From Sporichthyaceae bacterium (GTDB lineage Bacteria; Actinomycetota; Actinomycetes; Sporichthyales; Sporichthyaceae): a stretch of DNA of 58,102 nt. Each line of letters opens with the position of its first letter. The first letter of the stretch is position 1. The notes beneath the pieces were generated by a model. It had not been told where the DNA came from and ran no database searches. It worked only from the letters and a program-made list of their open reading frames with translations. Where the stretch lies: the NCBI GenBank assembly GCA_036269075.1, contig DATASX010000095.1:1-58102 (forward strand), read 5' to 3'. Below, piece after piece: positions 42,099-50,809 of this stretch. The position numbers were made by a program, and so were the translations under genes.

Positions 42099-42896
42099 TC
42101 AGATGCCGTGCAGCGTGGCGGGATCCACGTCGACCCGGCGGGAGGCACGGAAGGCGGTCACGAGCACGATCGCCACCAGGAACAGCCCGGTGGTCGTCCC
42201 GGTTCCCAGCCCCACGCCGCCGTCGGACCGCGCGGCCCGCACCCAGTCGCCTAGGTCGGCGCCGAACGAACCGGTGAGGACGAAGGCGATCCAGAAGCTG
42301 ATCGAGACGTACGCACCGAACCGGTGGGCGATGAGCACTGCGGCGCAGGCGAAAGCGGGCATCAGCATCGTGCCGAACGGCGAGGCGGAGACGTCTTGCA
42401 CGGCCCAGACCCGGCCGGTCTCGCCGAGCACGAAGCTGACCAGGACGGCCGTCCAGTAGCACCCCTCCCGCTCGAGTGAGTTGACGCGGTCCAACGAGAG
42501 CGTGCCCGCCAGGGCCTGCCAGGCAGCGAGCACGGCGGCCAGCAGCAGGGCCAGCAGGACGGTCGCCGCGGACGGTGTCACGCCCCAGTCGTCGGTGAGC
42601 ACGGTGGTGAAGCAGGTCGCGAACGCACCGGCCATCGTGACGGCCAGCCAGTAGGCCTCGGGCACGTACCGGTCGAGCGAGAGTTGGAAGAGCAGGACGG
42701 CGGCGAAGGCGGCCAGGAAGATGACGGCCGTGGTCTTCGAGCTCGCGCCGGCGATGCCGGACACGGCCTCGGCGAAGGTGGCTCCCACGGTCAGGCAGAG
42801 GATCTTGATGATCCAGAAGAAGGCGTCGACCTCGGGCAGCTTCTCGATCACACCGCCCGGGCGGTGCCGCCGGGCGGCGGCGAATGTGGTCGTCAT
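42099..42896 (-). CDS. COG4705-like multi-pass membrane protein
   Basis: 265 residues from the ATG at 42896, with about 8 membrane helices. The start, KLPEVDAFFWIIKILCLTVGATFAEA, and a later repeat-like segment, GCYWTAVLVSFVLGETG, match the membrane-anchored COG4705 family, whose function is unknown. The C-terminus is a last helix followed by RRVDVDPATLHGI. It is convergent with the hydrogenase operon and divergent from the phosphoesterase gene. Confidence 0.7.
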   Translation of the reverse strand: MTTTFAAARRHRPGGVIEKLPEVDAFFWIIKILCLTVGATFAEAVSGIAGASSKTTAVIFLAAFAAVLLFQLSLDRYVPEAYWLAVTMAGAFATCFTTVLTDDWGVTPSAATVLLALLLAAVLAAWQALAGTLSLDRVNSLEREGCYWTAVLVSFVLGETGRVWAVQDVSASPFGTMLMPAFACAAVLIAHRFGAYVSISFWIAFVLTGSFGADLGDWVRAARSDGGVGLGTGTTTGLFLVAIVLVTAFRASRRVDVDPATLHGI

Positions 42897-43139
42897 GACC
42901 ACGAGGGTGACCGTCCTGGGCCCGCGACGCGACGGGACGCGACACACCAGTGGGCAACGTTTCGCGCCTGTTCGCGCTCGCGTTCACCGGATTGGACCGC
43001 GCGGTCGCCGGGCGCCGGGCCCCGACACGCGATGTTCACCTGCCGGCGGCATTTTCGTCATCATGGGATCAGTGCGATCCTCGTGACGTACTTAGACTTC
43101 GCGGACGAATCGGTCCGTCGGTCGAACAGGCGGGGACGC

Positions 43140-44639
43140 ATGAGCTTGTGGGGCAGGGCACGCGTACGGCTCAGTGCCGCGACGGCGGTGATCGTGGTCG
43201 CCTCGTTGGCGGGCACCGGCGCCGCGGCTTCGGCCACGGGCTCGTCGGACCACGCCAGGATCGGCCACGTCTGGACGATCCTGCTGGAGAACAAGTCCTA
43301 CGAGGCGACGTTCTCCGGGCTGAACCAGAACGACTACCTGTGGAAGACGCTGCCCAGCTACGGCGAGTTGCTCGCTCAGTACTACGGCACCGGGCACTAC
43401 AGCCTGGACAACTACATCAGCCTGGTCGGCGGTCAGGCACCCGCGCCGGACAACCAGGCCGACTGCCCGACCTACAAGGACGTCGCGCCAGGCACCCCGG
43501 CCCAGGATGGCCAGGTCCACGCCACCAGCGGCTGCGTGTACCCGCGCCCGGTGCGTACCCTGTTCAACCAGCTCGACGAGCAGGACGTGTCCTGGAAGAT
43601 CTACGCCCAGGACATGGGCCGCGCTCCCGGCCGCGAGGACCCCTACCGCTGCGGGATACCCGGCGACCCGAGCGGGGACGGCGTCAAGGACATCGGCGGC
43701 GCGGCAGCCGACGACCAGTACGTCCCAAAACACAACCCGGCGGCGTGGTTCCACTCGGTGATCGACAACCCGGACGACTGCGCCCGCGTCGTCCCGCTCG
43801 ACGGTCTGCCGGCCTCCGGTGAACACGCGGCGCGGAGCGGGATGGCCGAGGACCTGAAGTCCGAGGACACCACCCCGGAATTCTCCTGGATCACCCCGGA
43901 CAACTGTTCCGATGCCCACGACTCGACGTGTCTGGGCGACAACCTGTCCGGCGACCCGAACAACCACCAGGGTGGCCTGTACGCGGCGGACCTGTTCCTG
44001 CAGCGGGTGATCCCGCAGATCATGAGCTCGCGGGCGTTCCAGCACGACGGCCTGATCCAGATCCTGTTCGACGAGGCGTTCCCGCCGTACAAGATGTACG
44101 GCAACTCGATCGCCGATTTCACCGGAAACGCCAAGTCGGAGCTGAACACCCCGACCGACGTCGCACAGTCGGTCGTGGCCTGCTGCAACGAGCTGCCCGG
44201 CCCGAACACCAGCCAGCCGGGCTACCGGGCCTTCGGTCAGGACACCACGCCGGGCGGCGGGATCACCGGCGCGGTACTCATCTCCCGGTTCATCAAGCCG
44301 GGTTCGGTGAGCAACCAGCCGTACAACCACTACAGCTGGCTGCGCAGCATGGAGAACATCTTCCACACCGACGGCGGCACTGACGGCGACGGCCACCTGG
44401 GCTACGCGGGCGCCTACGGGCTGCGGCCGTTCGGCGGCGATGTGTTCAACAACCCCTCGGGGCACGCGCTGAAACCCGCGCCCAGCGGGTCGATCGTGTA
44501 CCCCGCGGTGGCCGACCCGTGGGCGGTCGGCAGCCCGACCGTGCCGGCCGGCAGCCCTTACGGCGAGGACCGTTCCTCCGACGACGCATCGGGGCCCGAC
44601 GACTCGGCAGTGGCGCCGTTGGCCCGCGCCGGGTCCTGA
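43140..44639 (+). CDS. Secreted phosphoesterase (phospholipase C/acid phosphatase type)
   Basis: 499 residues from ATG 43140. The signal peptide is LSAATAVIVVASLAGTGAAASA. The mature protein begins with HVWTILLENKSYEATFSG, the metal and nucleophile region of the phosphoesterase family. GQDTTPGGGITGAVLISRFIKPG and NHYSWLRSMENIF, near residues 360-410, complete the fold. It should act outside the cell on phosphate esters or phospholipids. A lipoprotein gene abuts it with no gap. Confidence 0.85.
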   Translation: MSLWGRARVRLSAATAVIVVASLAGTGAAASATGSSDHARIGHVWTILLENKSYEATFSGLNQNDYLWKTLPSYGELLAQYYGTGHYSLDNYISLVGGQAPAPDNQADCPTYKDVAPGTPAQDGQVHATSGCVYPRPVRTLFNQLDEQDVSWKIYAQDMGRAPGREDPYRCGIPGDPSGDGVKDIGGAAADDQYVPKHNPAAWFHSVIDNPDDCARVVPLDGLPASGEHAARSGMAEDLKSEDTTPEFSWITPDNCSDAHDSTCLGDNLSGDPNNHQGGLYAADLFLQRVIPQIMSSRAFQHDGLIQILFDEAFPPYKMYGNSIADFTGNAKSELNTPTDVAQSVVACCNELPGPNTSQPGYRAFGQDTTPGGGITGAVLISRFIKPGSVSNQPYNHYSWLRSMENIFHTDGGTDGDGHLGYAGAYGLRPFGGDVFNNPSGHALKPAPSGSIVYPAVADPWAVGSPTVPAGSPYGEDRSSDDASGPDDSAVAPLARAGS

Positions 44640-45203
44640 GTGACGACCCGCCGCGGGCTGCGCTCGGGCGCGGTCTGCGCGGCCGCGGTGCTGCTCCTGG
44701 CCGGCTGCGGTAGTTCCGCGGCTTCGGCGCCCGACACGGTCGCCAAGCTGGGGGCGGTGCCGATTCCGACGGCGCCCAGCGCGGCACCGCCACCGCAGGC
44801 CGACGAAGGTCATCCGCAACTGCTGGCCATGGGAGCGCCGGTGTACGTGACGCTGCCGGGCGCACGCGGTGTGATCGTGGCCACCGGTCCCTACTTCGCC
44901 GCCCCGCCGCTGCCAACCTCGGCCCCGGCCGCCCAGGACAACCCGGTGGTCGGCACGTTCACCCTGCACCTGACGGCCTGGTCCGGGTCGTTCCGAGTTG
45001 CGCTGGGAGACCTCAACTCACGCGACGAGCAAGGCCGCACCGTCGCGCTCACCGCGGTCGGTCCGGACTCGGTCCAGGTCAGCCCGGCCGCCCCGGCGAA
45101 GTTGGTCCTGCGGGCGCAGTACCACTCGGGCTCAGCACAACTGACGCTGCGTCACGACGGCAAGGTGCTGGCCGTCTGGGACTTCTCCGTCGAACTCGAC
45201 TGA
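44640..45203 (+). CDS. Small lipoprotein coupled to the phosphoesterase
   Basis: 187 residues from a GTG immediately after the phosphoesterase TGA. The signal ends in the lipobox LAGC (followed by GSSAASAPD). After a Pro/Ala linker, beta-rich segments follow: VYVTLPGARGVIVATG, TFTLHLTAWSGSFRVALGDLN, KLVLRAQYHSGSAQLTLRHDG. I do not recognise the family. The zero-gap start suggests it works with, or is balanced to, the phosphoesterase on the cell surface. Its last 52 bases overlap the opposite small zinc gene. Confidence 0.7.
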   Translation: MTTRRGLRSGAVCAAAVLLLAGCGSSAASAPDTVAKLGAVPIPTAPSAAPPPQADEGHPQLLAMGAPVYVTLPGARGVIVATGPYFAAPPLPTSAPAAQDNPVVGTFTLHLTAWSGSFRVALGDLNSRDEQGRTVALTAVGPDSVQVSPAAPAKLVLRAQYHSGSAQLTLRHDGKVLAVWDFSVELD

Positions 45204-45382
45204 GCCCAGCGAGGTGTGCCCGAGCGCCGCTGACCGGGCACCGGCCCCGGCACCTCGTGCATGCAGACCTCACAGACGAACACCTGCTCGCCCAGGCACA
45301 CGATGTGCTGCTCCAGGTCGACCCCGCAGAACGGGCACACCTGCGCACCGGCTCGCGGATCTGCGACCGAATCCTGGTACAT
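45152..45382 (-). CDS. Small zinc-ribbon protein
   Basis: 76 residues from the ATG at 45382 with GGGAGGG just upstream. Residues 16-45 hold two cysteine pairs, CPFC and CEVC, separated by about 17 residues (with an extra Cys in HIVCLG), as in small zinc ribbons. The last 25 residues are Ser/Thr/Arg-rich and lie antisense to the lipoprotein 3' end. It may be a DNA- or protein-binding adaptor. No partner is evident. Confidence 0.6.
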   Translation of the reverse strand: MYQDSVADPRAGAQVCPFCGVDLEQHIVCLGEQVFVCEVCMHEVPGPVPGQRRSGTPRWAQSSSTEKSQTASTLPS

Positions 45383-45586
45383 CTTCCCTCCCCTCACCGG
45401 GGTGCACCGGAACGGCCGCGCTGCCGACCGGCACTCCCCGCCATCGCGAACGCTCCCCACGCCCGCGGGCTTCCGGCCGGCGAACCGACCTGATTCGAGC
45501 CTAAGCACGCCGGGTTACCGGAACCTGCAAGGGGTGTGAACGGGACGAGTCGTTACTCAGCTGTGATCGCGGCGCGCCGCGGGTGC

Positions 45587-48100
45587 TCAGTCGTCGTCGC
45601 CGTCGCCGCCAGCACGGGCGACCGGCATCGCCGCGAGCCTGTGGCGCGGCGCGGGCATCGGCGAGCGGGGGCCGCGGATGCTCTGCCAAATCGCCTCGTT
45701 GAAGGTCTGCGGGTCGATCTGGTCCTCGACGTCCAGGCGTTGCCGCGCCGAGATCGCTGCCAAGGGCGAGGAGTCGGTGTTCGCCTCCTCACCGGCGAAC
45801 GGCGGTCGGGTGTACCGGTACGGCGTGAGATCCGGACGGGTCACGAATGCCGCGGTCATCGGGGTGGCGAAGGCGTCGAACCGGGTCATCGGGCCGATGC
45901 CGACGACGTCCTCGATCGTGGCCAGCATCGAGGCGGTCGAGTAGAACGTGGAATCCACTGCCCCGGTGTGCGTCCACGGACTGATCAGCAGCGCGAGCGT
46001 GCGGTGTGCGTCCACATGGTCCGGGCCGTTCTGGGCGTCGTCCTCGGTGACGAAGATCGCCGTGGAAGCCCAGTCCCTGGAGTGCGTAACTGTCTCGACC
46101 AGTTTGCCCAGCGCAAGGTCGTTGTCGGCCACGTAGGACCGCGGCGTCGGCATTCCCGGCTTGGTCCCGGACGTGTGGTCGTTGGGCAGGCGCATCAACT
46201 CGACGGTTGGCAGCGAGTCGGTGGCTTCGTAGTGCGCGTACTCGCGGCGCCACTCGTCGATGCGATCCACGCCGCATTTGGCGCGCGGCTGGAAGGTGTC
46301 GGCGTTGTCCGGGCAGTTCAGGTCGAACGCGCGGAACGCGTGGTCGGTGTTCGCGTCGAGCACCGGGTCGACGGCGTGGAATGCGCCGGCCTTGTCGGGG
46401 CTGACGTAGAAGCCGTAGTTGCGGAACGACACGTGGGCATCGGCCAGGCGGTCCCAGATGTAGGCATCCTTCGGGTCGCGGTTCGGCGCCTCCTCCGGCT
46501 TTCCGCTCTCCGACGGGTACGGGCCCTTGCGGGCCGAGTAGTTCGCCGGCCAGAGGTGCTCGGTGTAGGGGTTGGAGTTGGCCGCGACCGTCCAGTTCCA
46601 TCCCTGAGCGCTGACCTCGGCGTCGGCGTAGAAGTTGTCGAAGGTGACGTACCGGTAGGAAAGTTCGCGTTGGTTCGGCGCGCTGCCGTCCTCGAACAGG
46701 TCCAGCGTCGGGTCGCCGTCGCCCTTGCCCAGCGAACCGAGCACCTGGTCGAAGGTGCGGTTCTCCTGCACCAGGTAGACGACGTGCTTGATCGGGGGCA
46801 GGAACGACCGCACCGAGCGATGGCGGGCGGTGGAGTCGGCCGCGACCTGCGCCGTCCACTCCTCGAGTTGGTCGCTCGGGATCGGCGCACTGATCGTCGA
46901 CAGCGTCCCGACGATCATCGCCCCGACGTAGGACTCCGGGTCGCGGACCGCGGAGACCGGCTCCGGGAAGTTGCCGAAGTCGTTGGGCCCGGACCCGTAG
47001 CCCTTCGCGTTGGCGACGAACAGGTGCGAGGTCGTGGCGACCACGGCGCTGGGGTACCAGCCCACCGGGATCGCCCCGCGCAGGTGGGCGGAGCGGGCGT
47101 CGATGACTGAGACGGCGTCGCCGCCCGAGTCCGCGACGTACAAGGCGGTTCCGTCCGGCGAGAGCGCCGGGGCGACCGGGGTCATGCCGACCAGGCCGTG
47201 GTGCCGAGTGGTCAGGTCCACGGTCGCGACCAGGGCGCGCCGGGCCGTGTCCACAACGCTGAGCTGGTCGCTGTCCGCGTCCGCGACCCAGAGCTTGCCG
47301 GTCCGCCGGTCCAAGGTCATCCCCAGCGGGTGGGTCCCGACCCGGACAGTGCCGACCGGCGCCGGTTCGCCGGACAGGCGGATCTCGGTGAGGTTGTCCC
47401 CGCCCTCGTCCGAAACCCAGGCGGTGCCGCCGTCCGACGTGATGGCGACGGCCGCGGGGCGGTGCCCGGCCGGGATCGTGCGGACGGCCGACGTGGTCAG
47501 GTCGACCACGGAGACCGAGTCGCCCAACAGGTCGGTGACGACCAGGCGGCGGCCGTCCGGGGTCACCGCCAGGCCGCCCGGGTAGAGCTTCGCGCCGTCG
47601 TTGGGCTGGGGTGCATCAGGTTTGCTGCCGGGCAGTTTCGGCAACTCCGGCAGGCCCGGCAGCAGCCGAATCGCGGGCGTCTCGACGAGGCGACCGCCCA
47701 GGACCTGGTAGGTGTGCACGGTCTCGTCGCCGCCCCCGGCGGCGTACAGGCGCGAACCGTCGGGGCTGAACGCGAGCCCGCGGAACAACGCTGCCGGCGA
47801 TGTGTAGTCCAGGTGCTGCGTGATGTGCCCGGTGGCCGGGTCGATCACCTGCAACGACTGCAGACCCTCTCCGTCGTTGCTCGCGACCAGCATGGAGGCA
47901 TCCGGCGACATCGCCAGCGCCAACGGCAGGTCACCGAGCCGGGTCTGCCGTCCGGCCGGGGTGATCCGGTAGCCGACCGAGGTGACCGCCACCTCCGGCC
48001 CTGGCTGGGACCTGCGCGCGCCGGCACCCGGCGCCGCCGCCAGCAGGGTCACGCTCAGGGCGCCGACGCCGATCACGGCCGCAGACTTCAGAACCGACAC
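45587..48100 (-). CDS. Secreted beta-propeller/phosphoesterase two-domain protein
   Basis: 837 residues. The signal peptide is SAAVIGVGALSVTLLAAAPGAGA. Residues about 45-400 form a YncE/NHL-like propeller with repeated blades (LAMSPDASMLVAS, LAFSPDGSRLYAAGGGD, LAVTPDGRRLVVTDLLGDSVSVVD, ALYVADSGGDAVSVID). Residues about 440-790 form a phosphoesterase domain (IKHVVYLVQENRTFDQVLGS, and TAIFVTEDDAQNGPDHVDAHRT near 700). It is probably an extracellular phosphatase or phospholipase; the substrate is unknown. The tail is His/Arg/Asp-rich. Confidence 0.87.
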   Translation of the reverse strand: MSVLKSAAVIGVGALSVTLLAAAPGAGARRSQPGPEVAVTSVGYRITPAGRQTRLGDLPLALAMSPDASMLVASNDGEGLQSLQVIDPATGHITQHLDYTSPAALFRGLAFSPDGSRLYAAGGGDETVHTYQVLGGRLVETPAIRLLPGLPELPKLPGSKPDAPQPNDGAKLYPGGLAVTPDGRRLVVTDLLGDSVSVVDLTTSAVRTIPAGHRPAAVAITSDGGTAWVSDEGGDNLTEIRLSGEPAPVGTVRVGTHPLGMTLDRRTGKLWVADADSDQLSVVDTARRALVATVDLTTRHHGLVGMTPVAPALSPDGTALYVADSGGDAVSVIDARSAHLRGAIPVGWYPSAVVATTSHLFVANAKGYGSGPNDFGNFPEPVSAVRDPESYVGAMIVGTLSTISAPIPSDQLEEWTAQVAADSTARHRSVRSFLPPIKHVVYLVQENRTFDQVLGSLGKGDGDPTLDLFEDGSAPNQRELSYRYVTFDNFYADAEVSAQGWNWTVAANSNPYTEHLWPANYSARKGPYPSESGKPEEAPNRDPKDAYIWDRLADAHVSFRNYGFYVSPDKAGAFHAVDPVLDANTDHAFRAFDLNCPDNADTFQPRAKCGVDRIDEWRREYAHYEATDSLPTVELMRLPNDHTSGTKPGMPTPRSYVADNDLALGKLVETVTHSRDWASTAIFVTEDDAQNGPDHVDAHRTLALLISPWTHTGAVDSTFYSTASMLATIEDVVGIGPMTRFDAFATPMTAAFVTRPDLTPYRYTRPPFAGEEANTDSSPLAAISARQRLDVEDQIDPQTFNEAIWQSIRGPRSPMPAPRHRLAAMPVARAGGDGDDD

Positions 48101-48227
48101 CAGTGCGCCACCCCCGGCCGGATCTCAGTCGGCGCCGATGTCCGCAAGCGGGACTCGCCCTGCACGGGAGATGAAGCACGGCGCAACATCCGGCGGAGTC
48201 CTCCGGGGCATCGGTCGATCCCATATT

Positions 48228-48246
48228 TTCTGACTTGGCGTCAGAA
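48228..48246. promoter_or_regulatory. Inverted repeat in the leader region of the propeller/phosphoesterase gene
   Basis: TTCTGAC-TTGGC-GTCAGAA, perfect 7-base arms with a 5-base centre, about 130 bases upstream of the start at 48100. It could be an operator or a weak terminator for the pseudogene that ends at 48268. Confidence 0.4.
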
Positions 48247-48267
48247 TCGGTTCTTCGCGGGCGCCGT

Positions 48268-48564
48268 TCATTGAGAACGGGCGATCTGAAACCCGGCGAA
48301 GCTCTGGGCCACCGGCATCAGTTCGATCAGATGGACGTTCACGTGCGGGGGCACGCTCGCCGCCCAGTGCACAGCCTCAGCGACGTCATCCGCGCTCAGC
48401 GCCTGCGTGTCGGCGTACACCGCGGCAGCCCGGTCCCAGTCGGCGTGGAAGCGCACCACGGAGAACTCCGTCCCGCCGGACAGCCCGGCGCCGCCCACTC
48501 CTGCGGCAGGTCGGCGATCGCCGCAGCGACCGCTGCTCGCCCCGGTGACCAGCACAGTCCGCAT
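48268..48564 (-). pseudogene. Decayed short-chain dehydrogenase (SDR)
   Basis: An open frame remains but it encodes only scraps of an SDR. The start MRTVLVTGASSG is the NAD-binding turn. The end, from GTEFSVVRFHAD through AEAVHWAASVPPHVNVHLIELMPVAQSFAGFQ, is the C-terminal part of a YdfG-like SDR. Between them about 170 residues are missing. The next frame still reads IADLPQEWA, typical of the lost middle, so at least one frameshift and large deletions occurred. No working active site (Tyr-x-x-x-Lys) remains. Confidence 0.8.
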
Positions 48565-48634
48565 CCGGGCTCCTCCTTCGTTCGGCCCAGACCACACCGT
48601 GTCACACGGAGATCACCGTGGAATCGTGGGCGTC

Positions 48635-49090
48635 ATGACCGCGTGGGGCGATTTCGAACGGGGCGAGCCGGATCTCGCGGCGCGAGTGCGAGCGGCGTTC
48701 ACCGACCGTCGGCACCACACCGCCGCGACGCTGCGGGCCGACGGCGCGCCGCGCATCTCCGGCATCGAGGTGGCGTTCGAGGCGGGCGAGTTGGTGCTCG
48801 GCTCGGTGGCCGGGTCACGCAAGAGCGCGGACCTGCGCCGAGATCCCCGGCTGGCTCTGCACAGCGCGACGGTCGACCCGGTCGAAGGCGCGCACGCGGA
48901 CTGGCCCGGCGAGGCGAAGGTCTCGGGACGCGCGGTGGCCGTCGGGTCGATCGTCGATGGGCCCGACGGGGACCGCTTCACCCTCGACGTCGCCGAGGTC
49001 GTGCATACCCACCTCAATCCCGAGGCGACGCTGCTGGTCGTCGAGTGGTGGACGCCCGGCGGCGGACTACGCAGCCTCGAGCGCGCCTGA
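48635..49090 (+). CDS. Pyridoxamine-phosphate-oxidase family protein
   Basis: 151 residues from ATG 48635. The split-barrel strands are visible: RRHHTAATLRADGAPRISGIEVAFEAGELVLGS, then SRKSADLRRDPRLALHS and TLLVVEWWTPGG. This is the flavin/F420 split-barrel superfamily, like the protein at 15747 but a different subgroup. No partner gene is evident. It is convergent with the AraC gene. Confidence 0.8.
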   Translation: MTAWGDFERGEPDLAARVRAAFTDRRHHTAATLRADGAPRISGIEVAFEAGELVLGSVAGSRKSADLRRDPRLALHSATVDPVEGAHADWPGEAKVSGRAVAVGSIVDGPDGDRFTLDVAEVVHTHLNPEATLLVVEWWTPGGGLRSLERA

Positions 49091-49111
49091 CCGAGACTCG
49101 GCGATCCGTGG

Positions 49112-50026
49112 TCACCGACCCGTCGAGGCCGCCGGTGTCGCACGGGCGAACGAACTAGGCGTGCTACCGAAGCGCCGCCGGAACTCACGACTGAAATGGG
49201 ACTGGCCGGTGTAGCCGACGGTCCGGGCCACCTCGCCGACGGTCAAGTCGCCGGCCTCGAGCAGCCGGCGTGCCCGGTCCAGACGCGCCTGGGTCAGGAA
49301 TTGGTAGGGCGAGACCCCGGTGACCTCCTTGAAAAGATGCGCGAAGGCCGAGGCGCTCATCCCCACCTGGGCAGCTATCTGAGCCACCGTCAGTTGATTC
49401 GCCAGATTGGCACGGACGAAGCGAGCCGCTGTCGAGACCGGATCGGTCGCTTCGGCGGCGACGACCTGCAGCAAACGGTCCCGCTGGTCGGCCTGCAGCA
49501 GCCGGTAGGCGATCTCGCGTAGATACAACGGCGCGAGCACCCGACGGTCGGACTCCGTGCCGATCGCCTTCAGGAAACGCAGGAGGGCGCCCGCGAGCTC
49601 GTCGTCGAAGGCGCTGACGAACGCGGGCCGGTCCGGATCGGCTCCGGCCGCCACCGGGTGACGCAGGACCGTGAGGGTCCGTTCCTTCATCTCCGAGGCG
49701 ACCTGCCGGACCAGCCCGGCTTCCAGACTCAGCGCCAGCGAGAGATAGGGATGCTCGGGCGACGCCTCGACGATCTGCGTGACGTACTCGGTCCCTCGGG
49801 TCAGCACCAGGTAGTTGAACGGGTCGTACGTCCAGGTCCGGCGCTCGATCTCGATTGTCTTGCGACCGGAGACAACTGCGCACAACGACAGGGCGTCCAC
49901 GCCGGTGAGTTCCGTCGGTTGCGGCTCGGTCCACCGGTGCGCCGACAGCCGGGGCCACGCCATGGCGTGGCTCCCGACCGTCGGCGCCAGCTGTTCCAGG
50001 GCCGCGCGCAGCCCGTCGTGGGTCAC
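49112..50026 (-). CDS. AraC-family transcription regulator
   Basis: 304 residues from a GTG at 50026 that overlaps the preceding gene's stop as GTGA. The N-terminal part (LCAVVSGRKTIEI, TYDPFNYLVLTRG) fits the AraC_N (type-I) domain. The C-terminal 100 residues hold two helix-turn-helix units: LTVAQIAAQVGMSASAFAHLFKEVTG and LTVGEVARTVGYTGQSHFSREFRRRFG. The coupled PfpI-like gene upstream is the likely target. Confidence 0.9.
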   Translation of the reverse strand: MTHDGLRAALEQLAPTVGSHAMAWPRLSAHRWTEPQPTELTGVDALSLCAVVSGRKTIEIERRTWTYDPFNYLVLTRGTEYVTQIVEASPEHPYLSLALSLEAGLVRQVASEMKERTLTVLRHPVAAGADPDRPAFVSAFDDELAGALLRFLKAIGTESDRRVLAPLYLREIAYRLLQADQRDRLLQVVAAEATDPVSTAARFVRANLANQLTVAQIAAQVGMSASAFAHLFKEVTGVSPYQFLTQARLDRARRLLEAGDLTVGEVARTVGYTGQSHFSREFRRRFGSTPSSFARATPAASTGR

Positions 50027-50718
50027 GGACTCAGGATCGCCTGCGCCAGGGCCTGCGAGGAAGCCGGGTTCTGGCCGGTGTACAGCGCGCGGTCGATGAC
50101 GATCCGCTCCGCCCACGCCGAGGTCGACTCGTACAGCCCGCCGTTGTCGGCCAGCTTGTCCTGCAACAGCCAGGGTGCCTTGTCCGCGAAGCCGACCTGG
50201 GTCTCCTCCTCGTTGCTGAAGCCGGTGAGCCGGTAGCCGTCGAAAAGCCAACTCCCGTCGGCCTTACGGGCGGCGAGCAGACCGGCCGGGCCGTGGCACA
50301 CCGCGGCGACCTTCTTGCCCGCCGCGACGAACTCGACCAGCTGCGCTCCGAAGCTCTCGTCGACCGCGAGGTCCTCCATCGGCCCGTGGCCGCCCGGGAT
50401 GAACACGGCGTCGTAATCGGCCGGGCGGATGTCCTCCAGCTTGACGACCTTGTCGATCTCGCCGGAGATCGAGTCGAGGTAGTCCCGGTGCGCCTGGCCT
50501 GCCTGGGCCGAGCCACCGTTCATCTCGGGGGAGAATCCGGCCTGGTCCGGTACGGGACGGACACCGCCGGGGGTGGCCAGAGTGATCTCGGCGCCCGCGG
50601 CGGCGAACACGCGGTGCGGCGCCACGAGCTCCTCCGGCCAGTAGCCGCACGGGTGCTTGGTGCCGTCGGCCAAGGTCCAGACGTCGGATCCGGTGATTGC
50701 GATGAGAATGTTTGTCAT
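50023..50718 (-). CDS. DJ-1/PfpI-family (Hsp31-like) protein
   Basis: 231 residues, type 1 glutamine-amidotransferase fold. The nucleophile Cys is in AAVCHGPAGLL, preceded by FIPGGHGPMEDL; Glu in YWPEELVAP can assist. This subgroup includes chaperone or glyoxalase III-like enzymes that detoxify reactive aldehydes. It is coupled with the AraC regulator. Confidence 0.88.
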   Translation of the reverse strand: MTNILIAITGSDVWTLADGTKHPCGYWPEELVAPHRVFAAAGAEITLATPGGVRPVPDQAGFSPEMNGGSAQAGQAHRDYLDSISGEIDKVVKLEDIRPADYDAVFIPGGHGPMEDLAVDESFGAQLVEFVAAGKKVAAVCHGPAGLLAARKADGSWLFDGYRLTGFSNEEETQVGFADKAPWLLQDKLADNGGLYESTSAWAERIVIDRALYTGQNPASSQALAQAILSP

Positions 50719-50809
50719 GCCGCCACCCTAGGAAACCGACGGCGAACGCGTCGAGCGCTGCGGCGAATCACGACAAAACCGAGCAGGATCCGGCCAACCT
50801 GAGCGCTCG

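Noticed and set aside
45536-47110. 524-codon plus-strand frame
   Set aside because: Antisense shadow of the propeller/phosphoesterase, rich in Arg, Val and Gly without any domain.
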